Part shown: piece by piece, positions 53,195 to 61,395 of the stretch
Layout of the letters: the number at the start of each line of letters is the position of its first letter
How positions within the stretch are numbered: the stretch's first letter is position 1
DNA from: Paenibacillus sp. RC67
GTDB lineage: Bacteria; Bacillota; Bacilli; Paenibacillales; NBRC-103111
Direction: 5' to 3'
Length of the DNA: 64,000 bases
Assembly: GCF_030020805.1 (NCBI RefSeq)
Contig: NZ_CP125098.1
Span: forward strand, 3,805,501 to 3,869,500
Notes under the pieces: generated by a model
The model's input: only the letters and a program-made list of their open reading frames with translations
What the model was told of the DNA's origin: nothing
The model's database searches: none
Translations under genes and position numbers: made by a program

Positions 53195-53770
53195 ATGTAT
53201 TCGCAAACTCAACAATCGAAAACAAAATCGCTGGTTTGGTCGGGTTACGCAGTGTTTATATGGTCTATCGCATATATGCTTCCACACCTCTACTGGGCTT
53301 TAGGTGGCAAAATGGGTGGGGGTATTCTAAAACCTAATATAGTACATTCGCTCGATTTTGAATTTATTAATTTGATTGCAACTGTATTTCTAACTGTTGC
53401 CGGACTCATTGGTATTGCATTTATTTATTGGAATAAGGGCAGAGTTTCTAGTTATATGTTGTTATTTATATCCTGGGCAGGGTGTTCGTTATCCGCTTCG
53501 CACGGCATTTTTGGAATTATTTATAGAATACTTCAAATCAGTGGGGTAGTTGGTTTGGAGTCGGGAACATTTCACATCAACGAAGATGCCTATGTATTGT
53601 GGGATCTAATGCTCTTTGAACCGTGGTTTTTGATCGAGGGAATTTTATTAGGCATTGTAGGGTGGTATTTCTTGAAAGAAGCGCGTAGCAGAATGATCTG
53701 GCTGGCGGCTTGCATATTCGGCGTTATTTTCGGCTTGGTCACTGGGATTATGGGTGTGCGATTTGCTTAA
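53195..53770 (+). CDS. DUF3995-type integral membrane protein
   Basis: A 191-residue protein with four or five hydrophobic helices: SGYAVFIWSIAYMLPHLYWA (first helix, with the conserved H.YWALGG that follows), INLIATVFLTVAGLIGIAFI, YMLLFISWAGCSLSASHGIF and ILLGIVGWYFLKEARSRMIW. This order matches DUF3995 membrane proteins. CAGGAGGTG lies about 15 nt before ATG 53195, so a closer non-ATG start is possible. The function is unknown. Confidence 0.65.
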   Translation: MYSQTQQSKTKSLVWSGYAVFIWSIAYMLPHLYWALGGKMGGGILKPNIVHSLDFEFINLIATVFLTVAGLIGIAFIYWNKGRVSSYMLLFISWAGCSLSASHGIFGIIYRILQISGVVGLESGTFHINEDAYVLWDLMLFEPWFLIEGILLGIVGWYFLKEARSRMIWLAACIFGVIFGLVTGIMGVRFA

Positions 53771-53860
53771 GCAACAAGAACGGATAAATATACTATAACT
53801 CTAAACAGAAATATACTTATGATTCGATTTTGAGAAAAGGATCAGAGATGAAAACCAATG

Positions 53861-53925
53861 ATTGAACTAACGGGTACGTTAGTTTAATAAAACAGCGGCA
53901 GGCTATGTGGATGGACCACTGCCAT
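53861..53925 (+). repeat. L-arm element with hairpin
   Basis: ATTGAACTAACGGGTACGTT then AGTTTAATAA is self-complementary (AACTAAC / GTTAGTT around GGGTAC). GGCAG..CTGCC follows. Confidence 0.65.
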
Positions 53926-54107
53926 AACCTCGATCATGCGGCAACCGGCATGATTTTGCATCTCATGTACGACCATGTGCGTTCTTCATATGAAGTGGGG
54001 ACGAGGTCTGAAAACTTGCCTGATTAGAAAACAGGATACGAGAAACAACTACATGATGAGGATACTGTTAGAGATGCTCAATGATGAGTGCTGCTGTAAG
54101 AGGACAA

Positions 54108-54250
54108 GAACATATAACTATAGAGATCCGCGTGCAGCGCGGTTTTTTTATTTTATGGATATAAGTTCTTGTCTTTTCGCCAGACAAGGACTTAAATCCT
54201 TTGCCAATTTAGGACAAGAACAAAGTATTATTGCCATAGCCGAAATGGAT
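54108..54250 (+). repeat. Dispersed repeat family A copy
   Basis: GGACAAGAACATATAACTAT, the CCGCGTGCAGCGCGG hairpin with T-run, ATAAGTTCTTGTC and AGGACAAGAACAAAGTATTA follow the family A order. The region 53926-54107 shows only short frames with no support. Confidence 0.55.
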
Positions 54251-54322
54251 CAAAAAGATGTGAATTGTTAACCTGTTCACTTCTCATAAAATTAATCTGT
54301 GTAAGTTGATTGCAGCTCGGTA

Positions 54323-54346
54323 GCCTGTTAACGGGCAGGATAAAGA
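54323..54346 (+). repeat. R-arm element of the border repeat
   Basis: TAGCCTGTTAACGGGCAGGA then TAAA; the homology with the Nudix cassette at 19.7 kb begins here. Confidence 0.65.
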
Positions 54347-54399
54347 AATGCTAATATAGAATATATAAGAAATACCAAATGCTATGAGGAGTGAAACAT

Positions 54400-54490
54400 T
54401 TGCGGTATAGGGCTTGTTCTCTTTGCATTATTAAAAGAAGAGAATCAATATTACTTGAACAATTCCCGGATGGCTTTTAAAGGGTCTTGA
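54400..54490 (+). pseudogene. Internally deleted second copy of the Nudix gene
   Basis: TTG 54400 and about 75 nt of coding sequence, plus about 60 nt of 5' flank, are nearly identical to the Nudix gene at 19741. The sequence then jumps from ...CAATTCCCGGA to the last codons (GGCTTTTAAAGGGTCTTGA) and runs into an L arm as in the intact copy. About 390 bp are missing, including the Nudix box. The homology extends from the R arm to the L arm but not beyond. Confidence 0.8.
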
Positions 54491-54586
54491 TTAACCTAAC
54501 GGGTACTATAGCGCAATATCAAGGGAGTAGATCGCCTCACGGCAGCTGCTCCCTGATTTCGTTGAAGTAACGTGCAGGATAGTTAA
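54489..54586 (+). repeat. Complete L-hairpin-R border unit
   Basis: The L arm GATTAACCTAACGGGTACTA then TAGCGCAAT, the hairpin GGGAG..GCAGCTGCTCCC, and the R arm CGTTGAAGTAACGTGCAGGA then TAGTTAAATC. Confidence 0.7.
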
Positions 54587-54685
54587 ATCACTTCGCGAGT
54601 ATTTCGAATACAATTCGTAAATACGATGTTATATGAAATTTGAGAAAAAGCTCAATAAAGCTCAATAAATGAAAGGAAATTCAAG

Positions 54686-55139
54686 ATGAACTTAAAATCA
54701 GTTCGATTAGAAATCGATGAACAGTGTAAGAGCCTTCATATTTCAAATGACAAGTTTTCTGAAGTAAGGAAAGATCAATGGCGAAGTATTCTGGACAATA
54801 TTGAAGAAAGGTTCTTAATAAAAACTTACTACACACAAAAAGGTTTACATTGGGGATGGAATAGACTTAAGGAGCCTACTTACCTTGTAGGATTTGTAAA
54901 TCCAACATATAAATATTTTGAATACTTTAATCAAGAAGTCCATCTTGTTAATTCCGGAAGATTTTAATGACAAGATGTGGGTCTATGAAGGTGAAAGTAA
55001 AGAGTATTATTTAGTCTCTAAGAAATATAAATGGCTTTATTGCGAGAACCAGCATGGAATTGCGTGCCTCTCTGGTAAGGAAATCATTGATAAAATGAAG
55101 CTATTTGTAGATGAGAATATTGAAATGATATTTAGATAA
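54686..55139 (+). pseudogene. DUF6756-like protein, frameshifted
   Basis: GAAAGGAAA lies before ATG 54686. The first frame reads MNLKSVRLEIDEQCKSLHIS and LHWGWNRLKEPTYLVGFVNP then YFEYFNQEVHL. Near 54945 the reading shifts to LIPEDFNDKMWVYEGESKEY then YLVSKKYKWLYCENQHGIAC and ends at 55139. The joined product of about 150 residues resembles small Firmicute proteins of the DUF6756 type (tentative). One base is missing or extra. It sits between two border units. Confidence 0.5.
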
Positions 55140-55151
55140 ATGTGATATCGT

Positions 55152-55246
55152 AAAACCAGATGGAGACGATAGCTCAATTAGTACATTGTAAAGTTAGCCA
55201 GCTTAGTGTCGGTTACCTTTTCTTAACTAACGGGCAGTTATCTATG
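55152..55246 (+). repeat. Complete L-hairpin-R border unit (copy of 18170 unit)
   Basis: The L arm is degenerate (AGATGGAGACGATAGCTCAA), the centre (AGTTAGCCAGCTTAGTGTCG then GTTACC) is nearly identical to 18198-18237, and the R arm is TTAACTAACGGGCAGTTATC. Confidence 0.7.
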
Positions 55247-55335
55247 GCGTAACATATTTTAAAGGAAATCCTTGGGTCTGTGCCGAAGAAACATGAATAT
55301 GTCTGATATGACCGATATAGGGAGCCTAGGTGGGA

Positions 55336-55824
55336 ATGAAGAAGATCCTCATTATTGGAATTGTAGCTAGTGGTAAGACGACATTGGCTAAACGATTATC
55401 AAAGAAAATTAATGTACCTTGGTATGAACTCGATACCATTGTCCATCATCAAACGCCAACGGGGCGATATAAGCGTACAACAGAAGAGCAAATTGAAGTT
55501 TTAAAGGAAATAGATAATAATGGTGAATGGATTTTTGAAGGAACTGATAGAAAGTCCTATCAATGTTTATATCAAATGGCAGATACAATCATATTTCTAG
55601 ATACTCCATTGTGGAAGCGTAGGATAAGAATCCTAACTCGATTTATTAAGCAAAAACTAGGTATTGAAAAATGTCATTATAACCCGGACTTTTTGATGTT
55701 AAAAATGATGTATAAATGGACACGGGACTTTGAACAAGATAGAAGCAGTTTTGAAGCCAAGTTAAAAATATATAGTGAGAAAGTGATCAGATTAAGTAAT
55801 AATAACAAGCTCAACTTTCCGTAA
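55336..55824 (+). CDS. P-loop NTPase, topology-modulation/adenylate-kinase-like
   Basis: A 162-residue small kinase-like protein. The Walker A motif is IGIVASGKTTLAKRL (residues 6-20). Then come WYELDTIVHHQTPTGRYKRT, WIFEGTDRKSYQCLYQMADT (an FlaR-type 'WV.EG' region) and a basic RRIRILTRFIKQ segment that resembles the lid. This order is that of FlaR/topology-modulation proteins. ATG 55336 (MKKILIIG) is chosen with AGGTGGG just upstream; GTG 55330 is an alternative. The natural substrate is unknown. Confidence 0.72.
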   Translation: MKKILIIGIVASGKTTLAKRLSKKINVPWYELDTIVHHQTPTGRYKRTTEEQIEVLKEIDNNGEWIFEGTDRKSYQCLYQMADTIIFLDTPLWKRRIRILTRFIKQKLGIEKCHYNPDFLMLKMMYKWTRDFEQDRSSFEAKLKIYSEKVIRLSNNNKLNFP

Positions 55825-55871
55825 TGGTTACGAATATGTTAACGAAGTACGTTAACAATACGAATTATCAC

Positions 55872-55933
55872 AGGAGAAGGCACCGCGGCTACCTGTTCCT
55901 GTTCGTTGAAGTATCGGGTAGGTTAGTTCCAAT
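55872..55933 (+). repeat. Hairpin plus R-arm of the border repeat
   Basis: AGGAGAAGGCACCGCGGCTA..CTGTTCCT is the hairpin (cf. 45263). GTTGAAGTATCGGGTAGGTT then AGTTCCAAT is the R arm, whose outer half matches GGTTAGTTC exactly. Confidence 0.65.
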
Positions 55934-56070
55934 ATGTGTTAATATAGTTGATGTAAGACCAATAAATTAACACGGGCTAACCCAGGTGATTTGTATTAGT
56001 TTAACCCACGAATTTTTCCTTCTAAGCAACGCTTTTGATTTGAATGACAGATATGAGATTATACGGGGTG

Positions 56071-56112
56071 TAAAAAAACGCCCGTGACCTTAAGCAGGTG
56101 ACCGGCGTTTCC
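56071..56112 (-). terminator. Terminator of the minus-strand VOC gene
   Basis: On the minus strand AAACGCCGGTCACCT pairs with AGGTCACGGGCGTTT (one bulge), followed by a T7 run. Confidence 0.65.
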
Positions 56113-56115
56113 ATA

Positions 56116-56517
56116 TTAGCGTTTCGGCATTTTGCTCTCATCCATGTACAGCAGGTTCCAGCGGTGACCGTCCAGGTCGGCAAATCCTGCGCCGTACATC
56201 CAGCCGTCAATTTCACTCGGCTTGCCAAAGATGCTTCCTCCGGCAAACTCTACTTTTTGAATAAAGGCATCTACTTCTTCTCTGCTTGCAGCGCTGATGG
56301 AAAATATTACCTCTGCGCTTTGGGAAGTATCTGCGGTTTTTGAACCTGTAAATTGCTCAAACGCCGCATCCGGGAACAGCAGAATCGTTGTTTGGCCTAT
56401 GGCAAGCTTGGCTCTCTCGTTACCAACACTCACCGCATGGAATCCAATCTCATTGAAAAAGGCAGTTGATCTCTCAACATCTTTGACCGGCAGGTTAATC
56501 CAAATCTCATGTGACAT
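56116..56517 (-). CDS. VOC family protein (bleomycin-resistance/glyoxalase fold)
   Basis: A complete 133-residue VOC protein of the type annotated as extradiol dioxygenase or YaeR-like. It has IWINLPVKDVERSTAFFNEI then GFHAVS, VIFSISAASREEVDAFIQKV and FADLDGHRWNLLYMDESKMP. The DLDGHRWNLLYMD ending is typical. ATG 56517 is preceded by GGAGG on the minus strand. It is one of four VOC genes or remnants besides 25807 in the window, and one of few genes oriented against the array. The substrate is unknown. Confidence 0.8.
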   Translation of the reverse strand: MSHEIWINLPVKDVERSTAFFNEIGFHAVSVGNERAKLAIGQTTILLFPDAAFEQFTGSKTADTSQSAEVIFSISAASREEVDAFIQKVEFAGGSIFGKPSEIDGWMYGAGFADLDGHRWNLLYMDESKMPKR

Positions 56518-56593
56518 GGCTGTAGCCTCCTGGAATATATTTTCAACTACTCCTACTATACTCTACTTCTGGTAGCAAAAGCGAATCTTATAA

Positions 56594-56643
56594 AAGAAAC
56601 CGCAGATATGACATTCCTGTCATGCATCCTGCGGTTTCCTTAG
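56594..56643. terminator. Hairpin upstream of the VOC gene
   Basis: AAGAAACCGCAG / CTGCGGTTTCCTT with an inner ATGACA..TGTCAT loop. It may terminate transcription entering from the right on the minus strand. Confidence 0.5.
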
Positions 56644-56713
56644 TAAACTTATTTACTTATCTATAGCGGGCCCTTGCTTTTCCGCCTAGCCTATGCTTAC
56701 GATCTGATGCCTA

Positions 56714-56740
56714 TTCTCAACTAACGGGCATATGCTGTGG
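56714..56740 (+). repeat. R-arm element of the border repeat
   Basis: TTCTCAACTAACGGGCATAT then GCTGTGG; the loop is altered (GGGCAT). Confidence 0.5.
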
Positions 56741-56803
56741 TAAGATCATTCTGTTAATATAAATATACGAACATTTGCTTCTTTGTTTCTTGTTTGCCAT
56801 ACT

Positions 56804-56956
56804 GTCCAATGACACAAAAGTGCCTACATAAACTAATCCGAAAAAGCTTGATTACTAAATCTTGTAATTTTTTATGTAGGGAAATTTGTGTCATTAAAAA
56901 ATGCACAAATTTCCCTACATTGTAGTAATACGACACAAAACTACCTACATTGTAGA
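56804..56956. repeat. Dispersed repeat family B, longest copy
   Basis: TCCAATGACACAAAAGTGCC, then TATGTAGGGAAATTTGTGTC, the inverted partner CACAAATTTCCCTACATTGT, and GACACAAAACTACCTACATT: four spaced versions of GACACAAA..CCTACA in alternating orientation, like the multiple repeats at the ends of IS21-type elements. No transposase is present. Confidence 0.65.
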
Positions 56957-57120
56957 TTTCTGAATCTTGGCAAGGACCTCGGACAGCAACGGAGACTTGA
57001 TTAAGGAAACTAGATTAAGGAAACTTGATTTTACTTTTAAAGTAGACTGGACAGGTTTATTATCTCAGTTACTTCAACCAATATTTATAATGTTAAAATA
57101 AACGAGGTACTAAACTGCAG

Positions 57121-57147
57121 CGTTAAACTAAAGGGCAGTATAGTCGG
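57121..57147 (+). repeat. R-arm element of the border repeat
   Basis: CGTTAAACTAAAGGGCAGTA then TAGTCGG, upstream of the small membrane gene. The remaining 57148-57321 gap shows no other gene. Confidence 0.55.
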
Positions 57148-57321
57148 AATGATAATGTGAGTGTAATCCCAATCCTAGTCGACCTCCACATTTTTTCTAA
57201 CTCTTTGAAGGTAGTGATACAAAGCTTCCGTTTCTTCCTGACTGAATTCAGCTAGTGTGACCTGGCTTAAAAGTGGATATTAAGTATATAATTATAATTG
57301 AAAAGGAGGAACTGTATCTAA

Positions 57322-57489
57322 ATGGAATCTATAGAAACAGGACTAAAACTATTTGTGTTTATAATAGTTATTTCACTATTCTTTGCTTTGGTAGGGTTCC
57401 TAGTCAAAAAATATCTAAGTGACTTCTTTCAAAGTTTTTCTAAAATAATAATAAAAATATTTAGTTCAACTAAAGAAATTAGTAAATAA
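57322..57489 (+). CDS. Small membrane protein
   Basis: A 55-residue protein, MESIETGLKLFVFIIVISLF then FALVGFLVKKYLSDFF. It has one hydrophobic helix (about residues 9-27) followed by a basic amphipathic tail (SKIIIKIFSSTKEISK). AAGGAGG lies 13 nt before ATG 57322. It sits alone between an R arm and an L arm, a complete one-gene unit with no recognised family. Confidence 0.55.
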   Translation: MESIETGLKLFVFIIVISLFFALVGFLVKKYLSDFFQSFSKIIIKIFSSTKEISK

Positions 57490-57502
57490 GTGTGTCTTAT
57501 TT

Positions 57503-57600
57503 ATTCAACTAACGGGTATGATAGCGCAGAGAACACATCATGAGGTTGCCGGGAGTTGATCGGGCGGCTTCATTCAGCTATCGGACAGTTTTGCGCAACA
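57503..57600 (+). repeat. Complete L-hairpin-R border unit
   Basis: The L arm TTCAACTAACGGGTATGATA then GCGCAG, a hairpin region AGGTTGCC..GGGCGGCTT, and the R arm CATTCAGCTATCGGACAGTT then TTGCGCAAC. Confidence 0.65.
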
Positions 57601-57743
57601 TTGTTGTCTTCAAAGAAATTCAGATTTCCACTTGAACCTTACGTAACGTAATGATTTATAATGAACGAAACGGCAAGATGAAACGCGGGCCAACGGCCAA
57701 AAAAATTGAACAAAATAAATTCGAAATCGGAGGAGAAACGAAC

Positions 57744-58319
57744 ATGAGAAAACTCGTTCTATTTCTGCATGCATCGCTTGACAGTTTTGTAGAAGGGCCG
57801 AACGGTGAAATGGACATTGGCTGGGTTTCCTACGATGCTGATTTGGAGAAACACGCGAAAGAAATTCTGAGTACTGCCGACACTGTCATTTGGGGACGTG
57901 GGACTTATCAAATGATGCACAGTTACTGGCCATCTGTGCCTTCGAACCCATCCGCTTCGCAGTATGAACGTAATCATGCCGAGTGGATCGAAAAGACAGA
58001 CAAAATCGTTTTTTCCACGACGCTGGAGAAAGTCGAATGGAACAATTCCAGACTGGTGAAAGAAGATGTCGAGGAAGAGATCAAGAACCTCAAACAGCAG
58101 CCAGGCAAGGATATGGTCATCCTCGGCAGTCCCAGGTTCGCACATTACCTTATGAAGCTTGATTTAATAGATGAGTATAAAATTACGGTTTCTCCCGTCC
58201 TGATCGGCAGCGGGTTGCCGTTATTCCAAGGTCTCAAGGAGAAGATCAATCTTAAACTTACTGAAAACAAGACATTTGATTCTGGAGCCATTGGCCTCGT
58301 TTACCAGACGGTTAGATGA
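57744..58319 (+). CDS. Dihydrofolate reductase-family protein (RibD C-terminal fold)
   Basis: A 191-residue protein of the DHFR/RibD_C fold. It has RKLVLFLHASLDSFVEGPNG (N-terminal strand with S.DG-type motif), the NADPH-binding VIWGRGTYQMMHSYW, IVFSTTLEKVEWNNSRLV, and IVLGSP-type phosphate loop MVILGSPRFAHYLMKLDLID. Such proteins are common small-molecule reductases in Firmicutes; the substrate is unknown. ATG 57744 has CGGAGGAG 7 nt upstream, whereas the in-frame ATG at 57651 does not. Confidence 0.8.
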   Translation: MRKLVLFLHASLDSFVEGPNGEMDIGWVSYDADLEKHAKEILSTADTVIWGRGTYQMMHSYWPSVPSNPSASQYERNHAEWIEKTDKIVFSTTLEKVEWNNSRLVKEDVEEEIKNLKQQPGKDMVILGSPRFAHYLMKLDLIDEYKITVSPVLIGSGLPLFQGLKEKINLKLTENKTFDSGAIGLVYQTVR

Positions 58320-58337
58320 CCTTGTCTCCTAAAGTAG

Positions 58338-58415
58338 ATTACGCTAACAGGTACTATAGTTCAATGAAGCACTCTATATATAAACGATCAAGGAGCTGCC
58401 GCGGCAGTTCCTTTT
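58338..58415 (+). repeat. L-arm element plus near-perfect hairpin
   Basis: The L arm TTACGCTAACAGGTACTATA then GTTCAATG, and the hairpin AAGGAGCTGCC / GGCAGTTCCTT (58390-58414) followed by TT. It borders the truncated VOC fragment. Confidence 0.65.
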
Positions 58416-58423
58416 GACATTTT

Positions 58424-58714
58424 TCACATAATATCGGTTTTTCTACATATGTCACTTACGGCATCGACATCGTGGACGCGGAACTCGATGATGACAGTGT
58501 GATTGTCGGCCGCCACTGCGGAACCAGCGCCGAACAGTTGCACCGTCTGGGAGTGGCCGATCGCCAGGGTGCACGATGGTACAACGAGTTCGGCAAAGAC
58601 GGGCGCGGGGCGTTCCGCCGAAATACCCATGACTTTCTCATAGAACTCGCCGAGACGATCCACGTCGTCGGTAATGATGCGTACAGAAGCAAAATTCTCG
58701 AGATACCATCCTTC
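58424..58714 (-). pseudogene. VOC protein fragment lacking both ends
   Basis: On the minus strand the frame reads WYLENFASVRIITDDVDRLG then EFYEKVMGISAERPAPVFAE, FGAGSAVAADNHTVIIEFRV and DVDAVSDICRKTDIM. This is the first two-thirds of a VOC protein. There is no start codon at the conserved N-terminus (the frame follows a stop at 58715), and the C-terminal FRDPDGN block is missing at the left end, next to the border hairpin. Confidence 0.55.
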
Positions 58715-58715
58715 C

Positions 58716-59260
58716 TATAATAAATGATACAATTCCGTATCATATCATTTTGGGCCAGAATACTTCGCATTTATCTACGCCACAAAACGAATATGAAAAA
58801 GCGTTCATTGTACCTGCGGCAACTGAAAAAACATTAACTCTTCAATGGCAGATCTGGTTTAAAAGCGCTTGAAGCGGGATTCTCTTCCGTAAAAAGGGAC
58901 TTTAGTCACTGATTGGAAGTAGGTATCTTTTCCCTTGAAGGGTTCTTTTCAAACATTTAGAATTTAAATCAAGATACAGCTGCATCAATACGATCCTCTA
59001 CTTGATGACCCGTCGTCTGGCTATATTGCCTCCTTCCTTTCAGCCGATTATTCACATCTTAAAGATTCTCGGCAACCAACGCCCATTGTTTTTGACCCAA
59101 ATTACCGATCTACCCGATCAGGCCACTGATGATATTATGGCACTTATCCAGTCGCGTACTTTGACCATAACGGAATATGGAACGGCGGTTTTTTTCAGCA
59201 AAGAATGAGTGAATTGAATCCTCCTTGTTCCGGGTTTGTTCGCACGATACCATTATCATC
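58716..59260. other. Gap with decayed coding-like sequence
   Basis: Short frames such as PQNEYEKAFIVPAATEKTLT (to TGA 58871) and SSGYIASFLSADYSHLKDSR then QPTPIVFDPNYRSTRSGH (about 59000-59135) look like parts of broken genes, but none has a start, an RBS or a recognisable family. No border element was found here. Confidence 0.25.
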
Positions 59261-59268
59261 GAAAGGAT

Positions 59269-61331
59269 TTGATCTATATCTCAATAATCGAATGGAAAAT
59301 AACAGCGCTCATCTTATCAGCCGTACTGTCGATTTCAGTATTGCTCCCCACCCTTGCCACAGCAGAGGAAACACCCAATCTAAAGCTTGATTTGAAAGTT
59401 CCAATTGATTCCAAATCTTATGAGTTCATCACACCGTTGTTAAGCGGTATTCCGATAGGTAAAGCAAAGTGGGAATATAACTACTTTGATGCCAACATAA
59501 CTACTTCTCCGATGATATCTCCGGACGGCACCATTTATGTGGGAACGGAAAATAAAAAGCTGTATGCGATTAACCCTGACGGAACTAAAAGGCGGGAGAT
59601 TTCATTGGGAAGTACAACCTATGTCCCTGCCGCCTTCGGCTCCGACGGTTCGATCTATGCGGCTAGTATTGATGGCAACGTGTATGCTATAGATCAAGCC
59701 GGGAATAAGAAGTGGGAATTCGCCAGGGGAGGTTCGTTAACTGCATACGACTGTTGCATGAGTTTTGAAAGGTATAGATTTAAATCACCGGTAGTTGGAG
59801 CTGACGATACGATCTATGTAGGAGGAGCAACGGAGCTGTATGCACTTAATCCGGATGGCACGAAGCAGTGGGTATTCCCAACGGGAGGTGAAGTCTATTC
59901 CCCAACTGTCGGAAGCGATGGATCGATTTATGTCGGAACCGAAAAGGGCGATCTTTATGCGATCAAACCGAATGGAAAGTTGAAATGGTTATTCCGCACA
60001 CCTCAGCTCAATACAATGTTTAATTCTCCCGTGTTAGGAGCCGACGGTACCGTATATGTGGAATCGTTCAGTTCATCGGGTGATACTATTTTTGCCATTA
60101 ATACATATGGTTCAGAAAAATGGAGAAAAAACTATCAAACATATTCCACACCAACCGTCGGAACAGACGATATCCTTTATACTTGGTCCGACATGAAGCT
60201 GCTTGCCATCCATCCAAACGGAGCAATTAAATGGGGAATGGAAACCGGAAAACCGTATCTTGCGAAAATGTCATTTTTGTCTGCAAGAAAATCGTTTTAT
60301 CCAACCCCAGTGGTTGGAGGGATGGCACGATATATGCTGCAGGAGCGGATGGCACGAAAATCCCAGGATCCACTAATAATAATTTATTCTACGCAATAGA
60401 CTCTGACGGCAAAGTAAAATGGCAATATTTCGCCAAAGGCTTTGGTTTGCAAAGCCCTTCCGTCGGAAGCGACGGCACGGTCTATATGGTATCGGAGAAA
60501 TCATTATTCGCCCTTGGCACCGACGCCACAAGCGTCAATTTGAACAAGAAAGCAATGAACCTGCAATCAGGAGATAGCGAAATGTTGACGGCAGCAGTTG
60601 TCCCTGACGCGGCATTGAACAAGAAGGTAAAATGGACCAGCAGTGACAGTACGGTTGCTAAGGTGGATAGTGAGGGAAAAGTTACCGGAATCGAACCGGG
60701 TACGGCGAAAATTACAGTCACTACCGAGGACGGAGGATTCATCGCCGTATGCGTCGTAACGGTTACTCTATCATCAAAACCAGCTGCTTCGCAGGATCTT
60801 CCATTTTCCGATATTGCGGATCATTGGGCAAAAGCGAACATCATTAAAGCTGTCGAGCTTCGTATCGCTAACGGTTACCCAGACTTCACATTCCGACCGG
60901 ATGGCAACGTTACACGCGCTGAGTTTGCCGTCTTGCTTATGAATGGGATGAAACCGGCAGCAGAAGGTGCAAAGCTCGCTTTTGAAGATCAAGACAAGAT
61001 AGGAGAATGGGCCGTAAAGGCAGTATCACAGGCTGTACAGCTTGGAATAGTTAGCGGTTATCCGGACGGCACCTTCCAACCAGACTCTAATATCACCCAT
61101 GCGGAAATGATCGCCATGGTCGTCAGAGCATCCGGTCTGCCTGTCGACGAAAAGGCACAATCCGGGTTTGCCGATGACACCGATATTCCAGCATGGGCTA
61201 AGGGTGCCGCAGCAGCAGCAAAAAAATCCGGCATTGCCGATTTTATGCGCGATAACCGCTTTGCAGCGGATAATAAGACGACCAGGGCAGAAGCTGTGAC
61301 GGCCATCTTGGCTATGTTGGGCAAAAAGTGA
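59269..61331 (+). CDS. Surface protein: PQQ-like beta-propeller, BIG2 and three SLH domains (frameshifted)
   Basis: A signal peptide (WKITALILSAVLSISVLLPT then LATA) precedes about six PQQ-like repeats (DGTIYVGTENKKLYAINPDG; DGSIYVGTEKGDLYAIKPNG). A BIG2 domain follows (VKWTSSDSTVAKVDSEGKVT then GIEPGTAKITVT). Three C-terminal SLH repeats anchor it to the wall (FSDIADHWAKANIIKAVELR; VSGYPDGTFQPDSNITHAEM). Near 60318 one base is missing in GGAGGGATGG, splitting the gene into two frames; joined it is about 687 residues. The start is uncertain: TTG 59269 is only 1-2 nt from GAAAGGA. It resembles the cargo-less SLH sensors of Paenibacillus. Confidence 0.75.
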
Positions 61332-61395
61332 TTTTGAAATACTCCATGTTACGAATAGGTCAAAATCCATTATATTAAGGAAGGGCGAGTTCACA

